Shown one piece after another: positions 1 through 6,854 of a DNA stretch of 20,877 nucleotides. The DNA lies in NCBI GenBank assembly GCA_045596605.1, contig JAZOCR010000060.1:1-20877 (forward strand), given 5' to 3'. Origin of the DNA: SIG622 sp045596605 (lineage in GTDB: Bacteria; Bacillota; Clostridia; Oscillospirales; CAG-382). The translations under genes were made by a program, and so were the position numbers. Positions within the stretch are counted from its first letter, which is position 1; each line of letters opens with the position of its first letter. The notes beneath the pieces were generated by a model. That model did no database searches, was not told the origin of the DNA, and saw only the letters and a list, made by a program, of their open reading frames with translations.

Positions 1-1
1 A

Positions 2-766
2 GAAAGCACGGTGTATATGTTCAGAGAATCGTCTCAGGCAAAATCTGCTGACACCATCACTTACGATGACAATGGCAATGTCATTCCGATCTCGCAGAGA
101 TTCAATAAGAATGAGGATGAATTTCGTTATTCCGAAAAAACCACAGCACCAAGCGCATATGACCTTGTAGGCGAGCAAAAGACTCTTGAGAAGAGATACA
201 AGCAGCTTGCGGCAGACTTTGAGAATTTCAAGGAAAGAGTAAAGCTTGACAAGACTCTTACAGGGGGCAGAGTAATGCAGAAGAGTCAGCTTGAAGCGGT
301 GGCAAGATTCCTTATAAAGCAGGGTGACAGTAATTACAAGACATCCGAGCTTGCAAAGATACTCAACGATGTGTATGTAGACCTTCAGGATGGTGCAATG
401 GATGGCAGTATGACTTGGGATGAGATGTATGCGAAGGCATATGAGGTTGCCGAGGAAATCAGAAGCGAGGCAAAGGTTAAGACCGTGAGACCTGCGTACT
501 ACGATACGATACTCAAGGACATTCGCTCTGCAAGAATTGCTCCAAATGTCGAGCAAAAGGGAGATGCGAAGCACAGATTCGGTGACCATTATGTCGGCAA
601 ATTCAGAGGAAGAGTGACCATTGCGAATAACGGTACTCCTCTTGACATCAAGTGGCAGGAATGGGCAAGTAAATATCCTTCCGTATTCGATAAGGATACA
701 AGCCCGGCGCAGCAGCTTGTAGAGCTTTATGACATTTACGATGACCTGCGGAGTGCGGAGGCTTGA
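2..766 (+). pseudogene. 3' part of a phage/element-type large polyvalent protein (partial, apparently truncated)
   Basis: The reading frame is already open at the left edge of the window, so the 5' end lies outside; a GTG at 11 is only the first possible start inside. The visible product is about 255 residues. Near its start it carries YDDNGNVIPISQRFN followed by FRYS. I recognise this linker signature from very long phage and integrative-element proteins (MuF/large polyvalent type), where it separates enzymatic modules. The rest is charged and probably helical, with a likely coiled coil around EKRYKQLAADFENFKERV. The frame stops at 764-766, while a neighbouring frame continues with plausible protein sequence to 914, suggesting a frameshift or decay. 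No function can be assigned to this fragment. It could be a live gene that simply ends here, so the pseudogene label is an inference. Confidence 0.5.
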
Positions 767-914
767 AAAGGATTTACTTGCGTTTAAGGGAATTGTTGGA
801 AACAATAAGATGAGCGCAAAGAGCTTCGGCAGTCTTGCTGACTATCTTAATGAGACAAGCAGCGGCAATATGAGAAATACCGGACGGTTAATTGCCGCCC
901 GGTTGTTTTTTTAA
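767..914 (+). pseudogene. Probable out-of-frame tail of the polyvalent protein
   Basis: The frame shifted by one base relative to the preceding gene is open from about 729 to 914. It encodes a credible stretch (LEKDLLAFKGIVGNNKMSAK, then SFGSLADYLNETSSGNMRNT) before running through the terminator stem and stopping at 912-914. There is no ribosome binding site for the ATG at 729, and the composition resembles the upstream gene. A one-base indel near 755-770 would join the two frames. I see no homology that proves this; chance openness of a 60-codon frame is the alternative. Confidence 0.35.
879..912 (+). terminator. Rho-independent terminator at the end of the left-edge gene
   Basis: A nine-pair stem (879-887 with 895-903, one A-C mismatch) with a 7-nt loop is followed by TTGTTTTTTT. 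It is oriented for plus-strand transcription and abuts the stop codon of the convergent radical SAM gene at 911. Confidence 0.75.
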
Positions 915-1759
915 TACTTCTTCATATGCGCATATCCGCACCTCTTACAAAGCTCTTCCGTAACACACCTGTTTTGTAGCCCCTTGCGAAGTTGTACCGC
1001 ACGCTCCGAAGAAAGAATATCCGATAAACTCTCATTGAAAATGTTGCCAAGGTTTATAACTCCGTCCGCATCAAGACAGCAGGGAACAACCGTGCCGTCG
1101 CACAGAACACCTATCTGGTCACGAAGTCCGTAACAAGAGTGATTTGTGCCATAATCTTCACCATCGATATTCGGCCATTCAAAGCGCTCGCCCCACTCGA
1201 GAAATATTTTATCACAGATTTTGTATCCGCTGTATATTTCTTTCCACTGACAATCAGTGCCGGAGTCGAAAAAGCTGTGCATCATAGAAATAATTTTCTC
1301 ATTCAGCTTTTCCTCGCCGCCGATATTCCAAAGACGAAGCACACAGATGATTCCCTTGGCAGATGCTTTTTTGCAGAAGTCAAAGCATTCAAGAAGATAT
1401 TCCTCAAGACTTTTATATAGCGTATTTGCCTCATAGCAGTGAAGCGAAATACTTACTTTATAAAGCGAGGGAGAACATAGAAGAATGTCCTGCTTTTTCT
1501 GTAGCAAGGTGCCGTTTGTGGTAAGTATAACCTTAAAGCCGAGCCTGTGTGAAATTTCAAAAAGCTCGGAAAGCTCCGGATGAAGAAGCGGCTCACCCAT
1601 AAGATGAAAATACAGATATTCTGCAAAGGGGCGAATTTCCGTTCCCGCTTTTTGGAATTCTTGCGTTGTTACGTATCTGATTTTTCTTTTCGTTCCGTGA
1701 CAAAAGCTGCAGGTAAGATTGCAGGCATTCGTGATTTCAAGAAAGGCTTTGTTTGGCAT
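911..1759 (-). CDS. Radical SAM protein with C-terminal SPASM domain
   Basis: The 282-residue product has the radical SAM cluster motif C13-x3-C17-x2-C20 (CNLTCSFC), the downstream FHLMGEPLLH and TTNGT motifs of the TIM-barrel core, and a SPASM-type C-terminus with seven cysteines (C209, C220, C227, C228, C265, C271, C274) expected to bind auxiliary iron-sulfur clusters. Family members carry out radical modification of peptides or enzymes, or other S-adenosylmethionine-dependent chemistry; the substrate cannot be read here. The start is set at the ATG at 1759, preceded by GGAGA (1764-1768), rather than the longer in-frame extension to 1804 that has no ribosome binding site and would overlap the promoter. 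It is transcribed away from the glycyl radical enzyme gene but lacks the typical glycyl-radical activase N-terminus. No small precursor-peptide gene was recognised beside it. Confidence 0.85.
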   Translation of the reverse strand: MPNKAFLEITNACNLTCSFCHGTKRKIRYVTTQEFQKAGTEIRPFAEYLYFHLMGEPLLHPELSELFEISHRLGFKVILTTNGTLLQKKQDILLCSPSLYKVSISLHCYEANTLYKSLEEYLLECFDFCKKASAKGIICVLRLWNIGGEEKLNEKIISMMHSFFDSGTDCQWKEIYSGYKICDKIFLEWGERFEWPNIDGEDYGTNHSCYGLRDQIGVLCDGTVVPCCLDADGVINLGNIFNESLSDILSSERAVQLRKGLQNRCVTEELCKRCGYAHMKKY

Positions 1760-1792
1760 ATTTTCTCCGTGTGAAAAAAATTGATTTGCTCC

Positions 1793-1821
1793 ATTATACA
1801 CCATTTTTGCGATTTTTACAA
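1793..1821 (-). promoter_or_regulatory. Sigma-A-type promoter of the radical SAM gene
   Basis: Read on the minus strand: -35 TTGTAA (1821-1816), a 17-nt spacer and -10 TATAAT (1798-1793). Transcription would start near 1786, leaving a leader of about 27 nt before the ATG at 1759. Confidence 0.6.
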
Positions 1822-1925
1822 TAGAGTTTTACAAAATTTAATCTTCAAACAAGACAATACCTATCAACAAAATAGGAATATGAACAAAATCGCGATTCCG
1901 TTAGCAAATAAGATACAAAAATGTC

Positions 1926-1954
1926 TTGAATTTTGTGAAAGCTTATGGTAGTAT
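1926..1954 (+). promoter_or_regulatory. Sigma-A-type promoter of the glycyl radical enzyme gene
   Basis: -35 TTGAAT (1926-1931), a 17-nt spacer and -10 TAGTAT (1949-1954). The predicted start near 1961 leaves a leader of about 67 nt before the ATG at 2028, which is preceded by AAGGATGG (2013-2020). Confidence 0.55.
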
Positions 1955-2027
1955 TAGGGTGTAATGAGTAATCTTTACAATAAGCAGAGAAGTATTTAAA
2001 AATTGTTATAGAAAGGATGGAACTTGT

Positions 2028-4088
2028 ATGACAGACAGAATAAGACGCTATCTCGACAATTCCAACAACAAAGTGCACCATAAGTACAGAAAGCCTTTTG
2101 ATACTGCTCTTGTAGCACAGTACAGAAGCGAAAAGACACCTACCGAAAGAATGGCAAAGCGCCTTGAGCTTGTTCTGGCAAGCGAAACACCGGTAGTTGA
2201 AAAGGACGCAAAAATCGTTCTTCTCAGAACAGTTACTGACATTCCCTCTATCTTTACCGAAGAAGAGCACGAGGCACTTTCCAAGGCTCATCACCTTCAC
2301 GAAAATGGCTACCTTTCAAACATCACTCCCGATTATGCAAAGGTAATTAAGATCGGCTTTAACGGAGTTCGTAAGTTGATTGCCGACAGATATGAAACAG
2401 CTGACGCTGAAGCAAAGCTTCTCTATGATGCAATTCTTAAGGAATATGCAGCAGTAGAGGACCTTATGGCAAGATATAAGGCAGAAGCAGAAAAGGTAGG
2501 TAATACCGTTGTTGCGGATATTCTTACAAGGATTCCTATGCAGCCTGCTAAGACCTTTAACGAAGCACTTCAGTTCTTCAGAATTCTTCACTACGTTCTC
2601 TGGGCAGAGGGTACTTATCACAACACAATCGGCAGATTTGACCAGTTTATGTATCCTTACTTCAAGGCTGACATTGACGCAGGAGTTCCCGAAGAAGAGC
2701 TTTACGAGCTTCTTTGCGAATTCTTCCTTTCATTCAACCTTGACAGTGATAAGTATACTGGCGTTCAGCAGGGCGATAACGGTCAGGCTATGATGCTCGG
2801 TGGTTGCGACAAGGACGGCAACGATGCTTTCAACAGACTTTCTGAGCTCTGTCTTGAAGCATCCGGTGAACTTCTTGTTATCGACCCCAAGATAAACCTT
2901 CGTGTCGATAAGAACACACCTCACGAAAGATACGTTAAGGGTACTTATCTTACAAAGGCAGGACTTGGTTTCCCGCAGTACTCAAATGACGATGTTATTA
3001 TTCCCGGACTTGTAAGTCTTGGTTATGACCTTGAAGATGCACGTGAATATGCAGTAGCGGCTTGTTGGGAGTTTATTATTCCCGGTGTAGGTATGGACGT
3101 TTGCAATATTAACGCAGTATCCTTCCCGAAAGTTGTAACAAGAGCTATTGAAAAGCACCTTGCAGGTTGTCCTGATATGGATACTTTTATGGGATATGTT
3201 AAAGAAGAAATCAAGGTTGAATGTGATAAGATTGAAAGTTCGCTTCATGATCTTTATATCTTCCCGTCACCCTTTATGTCTACACTTATGTACAACTGCC
3301 TTGATACCGGCAGAGATATTACCCTTGGTGCGAAGTACAATAACTTTGGTATTCACGGCACAGGTATTGCGTGTGCTACGGATTCGCTGGCTTCTATTGA
3401 ACTGCATATCTTTAATGACAAGGACGTAACTGCAGAGGAAATGCTTGCTGCAACAAAAGCTGATTTTAAGGGATATGAAAATCTTAAAACTATGCTTCGT
3501 TACGGCACGCCTAAAATGGGTAACGACAATGACGAGGTTGATAAATATTCTGTAATGCTTCTCGATGCCTTTGCACAGACACTTGAGGGTAGAGTAAACG
3601 AGAGAGGCGGTATTTACAGAGCAGGAACAGGTTCTGCAATGTTCTATCTCTGGCACGCTGCAGAAATTGACGCTACTCCAGACGGACGTGGAAAGGGCGA
3701 ACCTTTCGGCACAAACTACTCACCAAATCTGTTCTCAAAGGTTGACGGACCTATGTCTGTAATCAAGTCCTTTACAAAGCAGCACCTCGAAAAAACGGTT
3801 AACGGTGGTCCTCTCACAATGGAATTCCATCAGGACCTCTTCAATACCGAAGATGGTATCGAAAAGACCGCAAGCCTTGTTGAAGCGTTCATCTCTCTTG
3901 GCGGACATCAGATGCAGCTCAATGCTGTAAACAGAGATGTCCTCAAGGATGCACAGAAGCACCCGGAAAACTATAAGAACCTTATTGTTAGAATTTGGGG
4001 CTGGTCAGCATACTTCTGCGAACTTGATAAGGAATATCAGGACCACGTAATTGCAAGACACGAATACGCTCTTGACTCACAGATGTAA
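2028..4088 (+). CDS. Glycyl radical enzyme of the pyruvate formate-lyase superfamily, substrate unknown
   Basis: The 686-residue cytosolic protein has the glycyl radical enzyme fold signatures: an active-site loop with Cys346 (AACWEFIIPG), the conserved PSPF and FGIHGTGIA strands around 414-448, a TPDGRGKGEPFGTNYSPN segment at 550-567, and a C-terminal radical loop VRIWGWSAYF with the radical glycine at G658. In this superfamily an activase makes a glycyl radical that generates a thiyl radical on the cysteine. A glutamate two residues after the cysteine (Glu348) is typical of dehydratase, lyase and decarboxylase members rather than true pyruvate formate-lyase, which has adjacent cysteines. 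Trp347, where many members have Val, and RIWGW instead of the usual RVxGY set it apart. It is shorter than the usual roughly 800 residues, mainly at the N-terminus. I cannot name the substrate. It stands alone between its own promoter and terminator, with no activase next to it. Confidence 0.88.
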   Translation: MTDRIRRYLDNSNNKVHHKYRKPFDTALVAQYRSEKTPTERMAKRLELVLASETPVVEKDAKIVLLRTVTDIPSIFTEEEHEALSKAHHLHENGYLSNITPDYAKVIKIGFNGVRKLIADRYETADAEAKLLYDAILKEYAAVEDLMARYKAEAEKVGNTVVADILTRIPMQPAKTFNEALQFFRILHYVLWAEGTYHNTIGRFDQFMYPYFKADIDAGVPEEELYELLCEFFLSFNLDSDKYTGVQQGDNGQAMMLGGCDKDGNDAFNRLSELCLEASGELLVIDPKINLRVDKNTPHERYVKGTYLTKAGLGFPQYSNDDVIIPGLVSLGYDLEDAREYAVAACWEFIIPGVGMDVCNINAVSFPKVVTRAIEKHLAGCPDMDTFMGYVKEEIKVECDKIESSLHDLYIFPSPFMSTLMYNCLDTGRDITLGAKYNNFGIHGTGIACATDSLASIELHIFNDKDVTAEEMLAATKADFKGYENLKTMLRYGTPKMGNDNDEVDKYSVMLLDAFAQTLEGRVNERGGIYRAGTGSAMFYLWHAAEIDATPDGRGKGEPFGTNYSPNLFSKVDGPMSVIKSFTKQHLEKTVNGGPLTMEFHQDLFNTEDGIEKTASLVEAFISLGGHQMQLNAVNRDVLKDAQKHPENYKNLIVRIWGWSAYFCELDKEYQDHVIARHEYALDSQM

Positions 4089-4109
4089 TTAAGTGATACA
4101 ATAAAAATG

Positions 4110-4141
4110 CTCCCCGACAGAAATGTCGGGGAGTAAATTTT
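4110..4141. terminator. Bidirectional terminator between the glycyl radical enzyme gene and serA
   Basis: A perfect ten-pair stem (CTCCCCGACA at 4110-4119, TGTCGGGGAG at 4124-4133) closes a GAAA tetraloop. T-rich sequence follows on the plus strand (TAAATTTTTAT) and on the minus strand (CATTTTTATTG), so it can serve both convergent genes. Confidence 0.85.
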
Positions 4142-4157
4142 TATATTGTTTTTTTGC

Positions 4158-5321
4158 TTATCTTATAACCCTAACTCTCGCAACGCCCTCGATAGCCGCA
4201 AGCTTTGCCACAGCCTCGTCGGAAATGTCATCTGCAAGCTCAATAAGGGTGTAAGCATTGTCCTTCTTTGATGCGTTTACCATATTAGCAATGTTGATAT
4301 GCTCACTTGCAATAACGTCGGAAATCTTCTGAATCATTGCAGGAATATTCTTGTTGAGTATGCAGAGACGAATGTGTTCGCTTGCAGGAAGTGAAACGTT
4401 GGGGTAGTTTACACTGTTTTTGATGTTACCAAGCTCAATGAAGTCACGAAGCTCAAGCGCCGCCATAACAGCGCAGTTGTCCTCGGATTCGGGAGTGGAA
4501 GCGCCAAGGTGGGGGATTGTAACTATGCCGGGAACACCCAGTACGTCTTCTGTCGGGAAGTCAACAACGTAGGATGCAACCTTTCCGCTTGCGAGTGCTT
4601 CCTTAATGTCCGCTGCATTTACAAGGTCAGCTCTTGCAAGATTGAGAATGCGAACGCCGTCTTTCATAGTTGCAATAGTCTGTGCGTTTATCATTCCCTT
4701 TGTTGTGGGGGTGGAGGGAACGTGAATGGATATGTAATCACAGTTTTCAAAAATTTCTTCGTTTGTAGCCCTCTTTACTCCCTTTGAAAGTGACCAGGCA
4801 GCCTCGACTGTAAGATAGGGGTCGCATCCATATACTTCCATACCAAGCTCAAGCGCAGCGTTTGCAAACATTGCACCAATCGCACCAAGACCTATAACAC
4901 CAAGCTTCTTGCCGAGTATTTCAGGACCTACGAAAGCACTCTTGCCCTTTTCGACAGCTTTTGCTACGTCCTCGCAGTTTCCTGCAAGATTCTGTGCCCA
5001 CATAATACCGTCAACGATTTTACGGGAAGCAAGGAAAAGAGAACAAACAGCAAGCTCTTTAACTGCGTTTGCATTCGCACCGGGAGTGTTGAATACAACG
5101 ATACCTTCCTCAGAGCATCTGCCAATCGGAATGTTGTTTACACCTGCGCCAGCTCTTGCGATAGCAACGAGATTTTTGCCAAACTCCATTTCGTGCATGG
5201 AAGCGGAGCGCACCATTATAGCATCGGGATTTTCCGCTTCAAGAGCGACGTTATATTTGCCCTTGTCAAGAAGGTCTGTACCGCATGCTGCGATTTTGTT
5301 AAGCATTTGAATATTGTACAT
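4158..5321 (-). CDS. serA: D-3-phosphoglycerate dehydrogenase
   Basis: This 387-residue enzyme oxidises 3-phosphoglycerate to 3-phosphohydroxypyruvate with NAD+, the first step of serine synthesis. The D-2-hydroxyacid dehydrogenase fold is clear: a Rossmann motif GLGAIG (144-149) with D167 at the end of the second strand, and the catalytic triad Arg230 (NLARADLV), Glu258 (PTEDV) and His271 (IPHLGAST). Residues about 318-387 form an ACT domain, the usual site of serine feedback control, though whether this short form is feedback-inhibited is not visible. The ATG at 5321 has AGGAAG (5330-5335) at good spacing. It lies 80 bp downstream of serC on the same strand and is probably cotranscribed, with a terminator-like hairpin in the gap. 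Confidence 0.95.
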   Translation of the reverse strand: MYNIQMLNKIAACGTDLLDKGKYNVALEAENPDAIMVRSASMHEMEFGKNLVAIARAGAGVNNIPIGRCSEEGIVVFNTPGANANAVKELAVCSLFLASRKIVDGIMWAQNLAGNCEDVAKAVEKGKSAFVGPEILGKKLGVIGLGAIGAMFANAALELGMEVYGCDPYLTVEAAWSLSKGVKRATNEEIFENCDYISIHVPSTPTTKGMINAQTIATMKDGVRILNLARADLVNAADIKEALASGKVASYVVDFPTEDVLGVPGIVTIPHLGASTPESEDNCAVMAALELRDFIELGNIKNSVNYPNVSLPASEHIRLCILNKNIPAMIQKISDVIASEHINIANMVNASKKDNAYTLIELADDISDEAVAKLAAIEGVARVRVIR

Positions 5322-5345
5322 TGTAATTACTTCCTTTCGGTAAAA

Positions 5346-5384
5346 TTAAAGAAAATCGGCGTGAATACGTGAATATCCACGCCG
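5346..5384 (-). terminator. Terminator-like hairpin between serC and serA
   Basis: On the minus strand a seven-pair GC-rich stem (5384-5378 with 5363-5357, CGGCGTG/CACGCCG) is followed by ATTTTCTTTAATTTT. It resembles a leaky intercistronic terminator or an mRNA-stabilising hairpin that could lower serA expression relative to serC. Confidence 0.55.
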
Positions 5385-5401
5385 TGTATTTTATTTATTG
5401 A

Positions 5402-6484
5402 TTATGCGTTTTCAGCCTCGAACTTCTTCATAAATTCAACGAGTGCAACTACGCCTTCTGTGGGCATTGCGTTGTAAATAGAAGCTCTCATACCGCCAAC
5501 GGATCTGTGTCCCTTAACGTTAACAAAGCCGGCCTCGGAAGCCTCTTTGCAGAACTTCTTGTCAAGGTCAGCGTCGCCGGTTACAAAGGTAACATTCATC
5601 ATAGAACGGTACTCTTTTTCCGCAACTGCTTTGAAAAGCTTTGAGGAGTCAAGGAAATCGTAAAGAATTGCTGCCTTCTTCGCATTTATTTCCTTCATCT
5701 TTTCAAGACCGCCAAGACCGAGAATCCACTTGAACACAAGACCTGCAACGTAAATGGAGTAGCAGGGGGGAGTGTTGTACATAGAATCGTTGTCAGCCTG
5801 TTCCTTCCAGTTAAGCATAACCGGAGTATCCTCACGCTGATGACCGAGAAGGTCCTCACGAACGATAACTACGGTAAGACCTGCAGGACCCATATTCTTC
5901 TGTGCACCTGCGTAAATAACACCAAACTTTGTTACGTCAACGGGCTCTGAAAGAATGCAGGAGGACATATCTGCAACAAGTACTACGTCACCTGTTTCGG
6001 GAACTTCAGGATACTTTGTACCAAAAATTGTATTGTTGTAGCAAACGTGAACGTAGTCAGCGTCTTGTCTTATCATATCCTTTGTAATCTTGGGAATATA
6101 AGTGAAGTTCTTGTCCTCGCTTGAAGCGGCAAGCTTAATATCACCGTACTTCTGAGCTTCCTTATATGCCTTCTTTGAGAACTGACCGGAAACAACGTAG
6201 TCAGCCTTCTTTGTGCCACAAAGCATATTAAGCGGAACGGATGCAAACTGCGTTGAAGCACCGCCCTGAAGGAAGAGAACCTTGTAGTTTTCCGGAATGT
6301 TCATAAGAGTGCGAAGATTTGCTTCAGCCTCCTTGATAATTCCCTCGTAAACGGGAGTTCTGTGGCTCATCTCCATTACGGACATACCACTGCCGCCGAA
6401 ATCTGTCATTTCTGCTGCTGCCTTCTCCAGTACTTCAAGAGGAAGCATGGAAGGACCTGCGGAAAAGTTATAAACTCTGCTCAT
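5402..6484 (-). CDS. serC: Phosphoserine aminotransferase
   Basis: The 360-residue PLP enzyme converts 3-phosphohydroxypyruvate and glutamate to O-phosphoserine and 2-oxoglutarate, the second step of serine synthesis; family members also act in pyridoxal phosphate synthesis. Diagnostic sequence includes the N-terminus YNFSAGPSMLP, the substrate/PLP-binding QGGAS (73-77), the Schiff-base lysine K196 in GAQKNMGPAG, and the C-terminal GHRSVGGMRASIYNAMP. Length is normal for the family. The ATG at 6484 follows GGAGGT (6491-6496) at ideal spacing. It heads the serC-serA unit, and the strong promoter upstream sits within an inverted repeat. No phosphoserine phosphatase gene of the SerB type is seen in the window. 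Confidence 0.96.
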   Translation of the reverse strand: MSRVYNFSAGPSMLPLEVLEKAAAEMTDFGGSGMSVMEMSHRTPVYEGIIKEAEANLRTLMNIPENYKVLFLQGGASTQFASVPLNMLCGTKKADYVVSGQFSKKAYKEAQKYGDIKLAASSEDKNFTYIPKITKDMIRQDADYVHVCYNNTIFGTKYPEVPETGDVVLVADMSSCILSEPVDVTKFGVIYAGAQKNMGPAGLTVVIVREDLLGHQREDTPVMLNWKEQADNDSMYNTPPCYSIYVAGLVFKWILGLGGLEKMKEINAKKAAILYDFLDSSKLFKAVAEKEYRSMMNVTFVTGDADLDKKFCKEASEAGFVNVKGHRSVGGMRASIYNAMPTEGVVALVEFMKKFEAENA

Positions 6485-6509
6485 TGTAAAACCTCCGATA
6501 TATATACTC

Positions 6510-6534
6510 GCAGGTCGTATTTTTAAAGACCTGC
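6510..6534 (-). promoter_or_regulatory. Hairpin in the serC 5' leader
   Basis: GCAGGTC (6534-6528 on the minus strand) pairs with GACCTGC (6516-6510) around an 11-nt loop, between the predicted transcription start and the serC ribosome binding site. No T-run follows, so it is not a terminator. No T-box or known riboswitch signature was recognised in the roughly 75-nt leader. Confidence 0.4.
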
Positions 6535-6566
6535 ATATTTAGTTTTTTGATAAAACTATTGGTAAA

Positions 6567-6595
6567 ATTATAACGCAAAGCGGTGATGTTGTCAA
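6567..6595 (-). promoter_or_regulatory. Perfect consensus promoter of the serC-serA unit
   Basis: Read on the minus strand: -35 TTGACA (6595-6590), exactly 17 nt, then -10 TATAAT (6572-6567). Both hexamers match the sigma-A consensus fully. Start of transcription is expected near 6560. Confidence 0.85.
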
Positions 6596-6615
6596 GGGAT
6601 TTTGACCATCACCGC
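6580..6615. repeat. Inverted repeat covering the serC -35 region (candidate operator)
   Basis: GCGGTGATG (6580-6588) and CATCACCGC (6607-6615) are perfect nine-base arms. Inside them GTCAA (6591-6595) and TTGAC (6602-6606) are also complementary, giving an almost continuous 36-bp dyad that includes the -35 hexamer and the upstream half of the spacer. A repressor bound here would block the promoter. On the plus strand it could also fold as a hairpin followed by T-rich DNA, but no plus-strand gene ends here. Confidence 0.55.
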
Positions 6616-6854
6616 AAATTTTCTGATTTTTTGATATTTTTGTATTAATCCGCACGTGCTTGTTTGTTGATTTAGAACAAAATTGAGTTGGTTCTATGTT
6701 AATATGCTTGATTGACGTAGGAACTATGGTTCACACAATGTATATAACATAATAACTATAACTACAATGTCTTGTACATTTAGTGAGTGCTCAGAATAAC
6801 TATATCAACTAAAAGTACACACAAATAGTGGAATATTTAACAAATATTATAAAA
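6616..6854. other. AT-rich intergenic segment between mnmA and the serC promoter
   Basis: This is non-coding and AT-rich. It contains a weak all-AT hairpin (AATATTT/AAATATT, 6832-6848) just after the mnmA stop codon but no convincing terminator, so some mnmA transcripts may read through towards serC. I see no gene, tRNA or known RNA motif. Confidence 0.5.

Noticed and set aside
911..1759. The radical SAM gene as the activase of the neighbouring glycyl radical enzyme.
   Set aside because: It has a SPASM-type seven-cysteine C-terminus and lacks the typical activase N-terminus; it is also divergent. Kept only as an open question.
2048..3962. Several open frames antisense to, or out of frame within, the glycyl radical enzyme gene.
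   Set aside because: They lack ribosome binding sites and motifs and mirror the coding strand's codon pattern; they are shadows.
6580..6615. The long dyad upstream of serC as a plus-strand terminator.
   Set aside because: It is followed by T-rich DNA, but no plus-strand gene ends here, and it covers the minus-strand -35 element, so an operator role fits better.
6485..6854. A T-box or other riboswitch upstream of serC.
   Set aside because: No T-box sequence or tRNA-pairing layout was found, and the transcribed leader is only about 75 nt.
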